15,998 nt of DNA, from contig CAAEUM010000080.1 in assembly GCA_900759225.1 (NCBI GenBank), positions 1-15,998 on the forward strand. The letters are read 5' to 3'. Of this stretch, positions 12,432 to 15,998 are shown piece after piece. The notes under the pieces were generated by a model that was given only the letters and a program-made list of their open reading frames with translations, had not been told where the DNA came from and ran no database searches. The translations under genes were made by a program, and so were the position numbers. This DNA is from Lachnospiraceae bacterium (GTDB taxonomy: Bacteria > Bacillota > Clostridia > Lachnospirales > Lachnospiraceae). How positions within the stretch are numbered: position 1 is the stretch's first letter; each line of letters opens with the position of its first letter.

Positions 12432-14285
12432 CTACACATGAAAGCGCCTGGCAAGCTCACTGCGAAACCGTTTCTTTCCTCCCCAGATCGTCACTGCCAG
12501 CACAAACACCGTCACTGTCACTGTAAACAGCGTAAAGGCCGGCCTTGTCACCAGCCCTGCCGCCCAGAAAAGAAGGGGGATAAAGCTGAATACTGTCACT
12601 GCAATCTCATACATAAAGTAGCTCTGCCAGTTCATCCTGTTTACCAGCATCAAAAATACAACTGCCGCATCTGCAAATAAAATGGATGCCGGTATACCGT
12701 AATTAATGGACCATGCACCATATCCCAGGATCCTGTCTGTGAGCAGCATAAGGGCCTGAATCCCTATGGTTCCCAAAAGAACCGATTTCCCCAGATTTGC
12801 ATGACGCAGGATTGAATAGCGTATGGTAAGCCACACATAAAGCATTCCAAAAATGGCAATCCCCGACCACCACAGCCCGCTGTAGGTCACTGCGTTTATA
12901 ACTGCCAGCATTACAGAGAGTGCTGCCAGTACCCCCCAGAAAATACAGCCCATCCTTTTCCGGTTGTCCTTGTTATAATAGGGAAGGGGGTAATGGCCCT
13001 TATCCAGCTCCGGCCGTACCGGGCCGTTGCTCTCAAGCTCTGCCTCTATACCATCCTGTTTTAGCTTTTCAAAAAAGCTGTCCTGGATCCGGCTGTTTTG
13101 GATCACGCTGGTAAAGGTTACTGCCAGCCTGTCCCCAAAGGCGCAGACACCACATTTAAAGGGCTGGCGCGCCGATACCCCGATCATCATCTGGAAACCC
13201 TCGATCTGCTCTCTTAAATCCTCATCCACATCCAGCAGACCAAGGTTCGATAAGGTTGCTGTATGTGCCTTATCGTGGCGTCTGAAGATCACTCCCAGCG
13301 CCAGCCATTTAATAAAAAGAGGGGTAATGCGTATATACCACTTTTTTTCATTGGATACATTATAGGAGATGATCTCCTCCAGCTTCTCCTTTACAATGGA
13401 ATCATCCATCTGCTTTGAAACCGCCTCAAGCATATCCTCAAAGGTTCCCTCTCCCTTCCTGTCATAGAAGATAGAGGTCACTGCAAAAAAATTGGAGCTG
13501 GTGCTGGAGCCAAAAAAGGAACGCAGGTTAATGGGAAGGTTAATGCAGACAGGCCGTTTTTCCTCCCTGTCCTCTGCATATTCCTGGAAAATGGCCCATA
13601 TCAGGCAGGCTGTCAGGTATTTCGTAATACTGCACCCCAGACTGCGGCAGACCTTTTTTATATCCTCCAGCTTCACCAAGCCGCAGATCACCGAGGTTTC
13701 TCCCAGAGGCAGCCTCTGCCCCTTAAGATTGTAGGCCGGATGACTGCTGTATCTGCGTGTCGGAAGCTTTCTGTAATTTTTTACATAGCTGTCCTCCGGG
13801 CCCAAAGCTTCCTTTGGAGGCTTTTCTGTCCCCTCTGAAGGTTTCCCCTCCCCAAGCTCTAAACGAAGATAATGACAAGCCAGCTCTTTTAAAAAGGTCA
13901 CTGCCCCCATGCCGTCTGTAAGGCCATGAAACACCTCAAAGTTAATCCGGTTCTGATAATAACTGACTCTGAACAGATAGCGCTGGCTGCTTTTCGGGTC
14001 AATGTAACGGCAGGGCCAGTCCATTTCCGGCTCCACGCAGGCCCTTCTTATGTTTTCCTCCAGATAATACCAGAAAAACCCGCGCTTCAGCTTCACCTGA
14101 AACCCCGGGAAAAGAGGAAGCACCTCATCCAGTGCCTGCTGCAAAATCTGCGGTTTAACCATCTCCTTGAGAACCACTGATACGCGGAATACATTGCTTA
14201 GATTTTCATTGGCGATCAGGGGAAACAGCTTGCCTGTATTGTCCAGCCTGCGCCAGCGCCGCCCCTGAGGATTTTTTCCTGCCAT
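12432..14285 (-). CDS. Condensation/acyltransferase-like domain fused to a six-helix membrane domain
   Basis: 617-aa protein of unknown function. Residues 1-420 resemble the CoA-dependent acyltransferase/NRPS condensation superfamily (COG4908 or alcohol-acetyltransferase-like). The active-site motif HxxxDG appears as HGLTDG (120-125), with only one of the usual two histidines (Phe119 precedes it). Other superfamily-like segments are NLPINLRSFFGSSTSSNFFA (249-268) and ATLSNLGLLDV (343-353). The C-terminus has six hydrophobic helices (about 447-466, 470-488, 501-517, 529-546, 557-577, 583-601), which I believe match the DUF6320 region. The tail (GGKKRFRSELARRF) is basic. ATG at 14285 is preceded by AGGAGGAGG. 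The architecture suggests acyl transfer to a lipid, alcohol or amine at the inner face of the membrane. The hydrolase downstream is probably its partner. Reaction not established. Confidence 0.8.
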   Translation of the reverse strand: MAGKNPQGRRWRRLDNTGKLFPLIANENLSNVFRVSVVLKEMVKPQILQQALDEVLPLFPGFQVKLKRGFFWYYLEENIRRACVEPEMDWPCRYIDPKSSQRYLFRVSYYQNRINFEVFHGLTDGMGAVTFLKELACHYLRLELGEGKPSEGTEKPPKEALGPEDSYVKNYRKLPTRRYSSHPAYNLKGQRLPLGETSVICGLVKLEDIKKVCRSLGCSITKYLTACLIWAIFQEYAEDREEKRPVCINLPINLRSFFGSSTSSNFFAVTSIFYDRKGEGTFEDMLEAVSKQMDDSIVKEKLEEIISYNVSNEKKWYIRITPLFIKWLALGVIFRRHDKAHTATLSNLGLLDVDEDLREQIEGFQMMIGVSARQPFKCGVCAFGDRLAVTFTSVIQNSRIQDSFFEKLKQDGIEAELESNGPVRPELDKGHYPLPYYNKDNRKRMGCIFWGVLAALSVMLAVINAVTYSGLWWSGIAIFGMLYVWLTIRYSILRHANLGKSVLLGTIGIQALMLLTDRILGYGAWSINYGIPASILFADAAVVFLMLVNRMNWQSYFMYEIAVTVFSFIPLLFWAAGLVTRPAFTLFTVTVTVFVLAVTIWGGKKRFRSELARRFHV

Positions 14286-14308
14286 TGGCTGCCTCCTCCT
14301 ACGCTTTT

Positions 14309-14337
14309 ATTGTATCAGTTCAGCCGTGCGAACTATT
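14309..14337 (-). promoter_or_regulatory. Candidate promoter (sigma-E-like) with inverted repeat before the acyltransferase-like gene
   Basis: On the minus strand GATACAAT (14316..14309) matches 7 of 8 positions of a sigma-E -10. AATAGT (14337..14332), 15 bases upstream, is a partial -35. The spacer contains an inverted repeat AGTTC-N8-GAACT (14317..14334) that could be an operator. No good sigma-A -35 is found at 17 bases. Evidence is modest. Confidence 0.3.
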
Positions 14338-14342
14338 GCCTC

Positions 14343-14822
14343 TTATTTATGATAGGGCTCTCCTGTCAGGATTCGGAAGCTCCTGTAGATCTGCTCCAAA
14401 AGCACTACCCGCATCAGCTGATGGGGAAAAGTCATAGGCGAAAAGCTGAGGGCATAATCTGCCCGCTTCATTACCTCCGGGGATAATCCCAGGGAACCGC
14501 CTATAATAAAAACAATCTGGCTTGTCCCATCCACTGTCAGCTTTCCGATCGTTTCTGCCAGCTCTGTGCTGGACAGCATAACCCCTTCGATAGCAAGAGC
14601 CACCACATAGGAACCGTCCTTTACATAGGAGAGAATCCGTTTTCCCTCCTTCTCCTTGATCTGGGCTTCCACTGTCTCACTGGCCCCATCCGGTGTTTTT
14701 TCATCTGCTACCTGGATAATTTCCAGCTTGCAATAGCGGCTTAAGCGCTTGGAGTATTCCTTAATGGCCTCCTCAAAAAACCGCTCTTTGATTTTCCCAA
14801 CTGTAATAAGCGTAATCTTCAT
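14343..14822 (-). CDS. rlmH: 23S rRNA (pseudouridine1915-N3)-methyltransferase RlmH
   Basis: SPOUT-class (trefoil knot) enzyme that methylates pseudouridine 1915 in helix 69 of 23S rRNA on assembled 70S ribosomes, using SAM. The 159-aa length is exactly typical. Family marks are the N-terminal MKITLITVGKIKERFFEEAI, the SAM-binding loop FIIGGSLGLS (105-114), FSPMTFPHQLMRVVLLEQIY (127-146) and the C-terminal YHK (157-159), which closes the knot and active site. ATG at 14822 has GGAG 8 bases upstream. It follows the GNAT gene by 30 bases. In B. subtilis rlmH (yydA) also lies near the walRK locus, which agrees with the WalR-like regulator a little upstream here. Confidence 0.98.
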   Translation of the reverse strand: MKITLITVGKIKERFFEEAIKEYSKRLSRYCKLEIIQVADEKTPDGASETVEAQIKEKEGKRILSYVKDGSYVVALAIEGVMLSSTELAETIGKLTVDGTSQIVFIIGGSLGLSPEVMKRADYALSFSPMTFPHQLMRVVLLEQIYRSFRILTGEPYHK

Positions 14823-14852
14823 ATGTCAAACTCCAAGCTCATTTGTAATGCT

Positions 14853-15365
14853 TCAATCTTCGCATGGCTGAATTGTCAGCAGCATATCGTACCAGACCGC
14901 CCCGCCATGAACCGACCCGGATACGCCTTTATTTATATAACCAAAGCGCTCATAAAAACCGATCAGGTGCTCCTTGCAGGTAAGGATCAGGCCCTGCCGT
15001 CCCTGGCGTTTTGCTGTTGCTATCATTTCCTCCATAAGCCGGGAAGCAAGCCCCTGATGGCGGTATTCCTCAATTACATCAAGCCCGAAAATACTCTGAT
15101 ATTTTCCCTTTGGGTTATGGAGGGTGCTGTCCTCAAACATCTCGTCTATGATCGTTTCCCTGTCTGTCACAGCCCCGTTAATAAAGCCTATGATCCGGCC
15201 TTCCTGCTCTGCCACTAAAAAACTTTCCGGAAAGGCCTCAATCCTTGCCTTAAGGCTTTTTTCATCTGCTGCCTCAGCAGCCGGAAAACACTGTGCTTCT
15301 GTCATAACCACCCCTGCCAGATCCGAGGGCTTTACCTTTCTTATCTCAATCGTCTCTATCATCAT
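14853..15365 (-). CDS. GNAT family N-acetyltransferase
   Basis: Acetyl-CoA-dependent acyltransferase of the GNAT fold, about 170 aa. The core is visible: an N-terminal strand-helix (IEIRKVKPSDLAGVV), VAEQEGRIIGFINGAV (51-66), the acetyl-CoA loop DVIEEYRHQGLASRLMEEMI (96-115, with RHQGLA binding the pyrophosphate), and FYERFGYINKG (137-147) at the C-terminus. The overall layout recalls the arylalkylamine-like GNAT subgroup (ALTEAQCFP-like MTEAQCFP near residue 21), but the substrate cannot be read from sequence. I chose ATG at 15365 because GAGG lies 6 bases upstream. ATG at 15371 overlaps that GAGG and ATG at 15362 is also possible. It starts 16 bases after the response regulator stop and precedes rlmH, so all three probably share a transcript. 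Confidence 0.9.
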   Translation of the reverse strand: MMIETIEIRKVKPSDLAGVVMTEAQCFPAAEAADEKSLKARIEAFPESFLVAEQEGRIIGFINGAVTDRETIIDEMFEDSTLHNPKGKYQSIFGLDVIEEYRHQGLASRLMEEMIATAKRQGRQGLILTCKEHLIGFYERFGYINKGVSGSVHGGAVWYDMLLTIQPCED

Positions 15366-15381
15366 TTCCATCCTCTGCTTG

Positions 15382-15998
15382 TCATCCCTTTACCCGAAAG
15401 TAATAGCCAACTCCCCATTTTGTATGTACATATCTTGGGTCGCTGGGGCTTGGCTCAATCTTCTCGCGAAGACGTCTTACATGTACATCCACTGTGCGCA
15501 CATCACCGTTTTCCATTGCCTTATTACCCCATACGTAGGTTAAAAGGCTTTCCCTGCTGTAAACCTTATTGGGATTTCGCACCAGAAGCTCCAGCAGATC
15601 AAATTCCTTTGCCGTCAGGTTGATCTCCTTCTCACCAATAAATACCCGGCGGCCCTCTGTATCCATCTTTAGATCGCCTGCACCGATCAGCCCTGCATCC
15701 GGCTCCTTCCTGGCTTTTTTATTTTTTGCACTGCGGCGGATGATCGCCTTGATCCTGGCTTTTACCTCCAGGATGTTAAAGGGCTTGCTTATATAATCAT
15801 CAGCACCATACTCCAATCCCAGGATCGTATCCATATCGCCGCCCTTTGCAGTCAGCATGATAATAGGCATATCAGAAAATTCCCTGATTGCCTGGCAGAC
15901 CTGAAAACCGTCATATTTGGGAAGCATAATATCTAAAAGGACAATATCATATTCTGTTTTCTTTGCCAGCTCAATAGCCTCCTCGCCGTCATAAGCAC
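15382..15998 (-). CDS. OmpR/PhoB-family response regulator (WalR-like), N-terminus missing
   Basis: Two-component transcription factor, cut by the window edge; 205 codons are present and roughly the first 30 residues are missing. The visible receiver domain runs from AYDGEEAIELAKK to IIRR. It has the phosphoacceptor aspartate in VLLDIMLP (codon 15933..15931), the switch threonine in IIMLTAKG and the lysine in ISKPF. After a linker (about 20 residues, Lys/Ala-rich) comes a winged-helix DNA-binding domain: NLTAKEFDLLELLVRNPNKV, then GDVRTVDVHVRRLREKIE and YVHTKWGVGYYF. The last segments are close to those I remember for B. subtilis WalR/VicR, but other regulators share them. No sensor kinase gene follows within the window; it could be upstream, out of view. 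The frame seems to begin internally at 15927 only if one insists on an ATG; the codons before it are clearly coding. Confidence 0.93.
   Translation of the reverse strand, partial: AYDGEEAIELAKKTEYDIVLLDIMLPKYDGFQVCQAIREFSDMPIIMLTAKGGDMDTILGLEYGADDYISKPFNILEVKARIKAIIRRSAKNKKARKEPDAGLIGAGDLKMDTEGRRVFIGEKEINLTAKEFDLLELLVRNPNKVYSRESLLTYVWGNKAMENGDVRTVDVHVRRLREKIEPSPSDPRYVHTKWGVGYYFRVKG

Noticed and set aside
1..15998. Mobile elements, CRISPR arrays, tRNA or rRNA genes
   Set aside because: No repeat-spacer pattern, transposase, integrase, terminal inverted repeats or cloverleaf-like sequence was seen by eye on either strand.

Overview
The window is a gene-dense, entirely co-oriented stretch of a spore-forming Clostridia genome. 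The gene set, moderate GC content and protein sequences resemble Lachnospiraceae, but the family assignment is by recollection and not by a search. All 20 genes that I can support lie on the minus strand, so the biological reading direction runs from 15998 down to 1. No tRNA, rRNA, CRISPR array, insertion sequence, phage gene or plus-strand gene is visible.

In transcription order, the window opens with the 3' part of an OmpR/PhoB-type response regulator (WalR-like), then a GNAT acetyltransferase and rlmH (23S rRNA pseudouridine methyltransferase). Next comes a two-gene unit: a membrane protein with an N-terminal condensation/CoA-acyltransferase-like domain and six C-terminal membrane helices, followed by an HSL-type alpha/beta hydrolase. 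A strong intrinsic terminator (11312..11347) closes this section.

The complete spoIIIA operon (spoIIIAA to spoIIIAH, 11194 to 5756) follows. It has its own sigma-E-like promoter about 30 bases below that terminator. It encodes the mother-cell side of the feeding-tube (A-Q) complex: the SpoIIIAA ATPase, the SpoIIIAB/AC/AD/AE membrane parts, and the SpoIIIAF/AG/AH proteins that include ring builders.

After a 182-base gap with a good vegetative promoter and two hairpins in the leader comes asp23 (YqhY-like). A terminator-like hairpin follows, and then the housekeeping cluster nusB-xseA-xseB-ispA-dxs-tlyA (tlyA is cut by the window end). It covers antitermination, exonuclease VII, isoprenoid precursor synthesis by the DXP pathway, and an S4-domain rRNA methyltransferase. 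The order matches the well-known Firmicutes neighbourhood downstream of spoIIIA, except that accB/accC and folD, which B. subtilis has there, are absent.

The region is mostly ordinary, conserved core genome. The parts most worth a second look are the acyltransferase-like/hydrolase pair with a possible sigma-E-like promoter, the structured asp23 leader, the hairpin in front of nusB, the serine at the chain-length position of the prenyl synthase, and the long acidic linker in SpoIIIAH. I found no convincing new multi-gene system.
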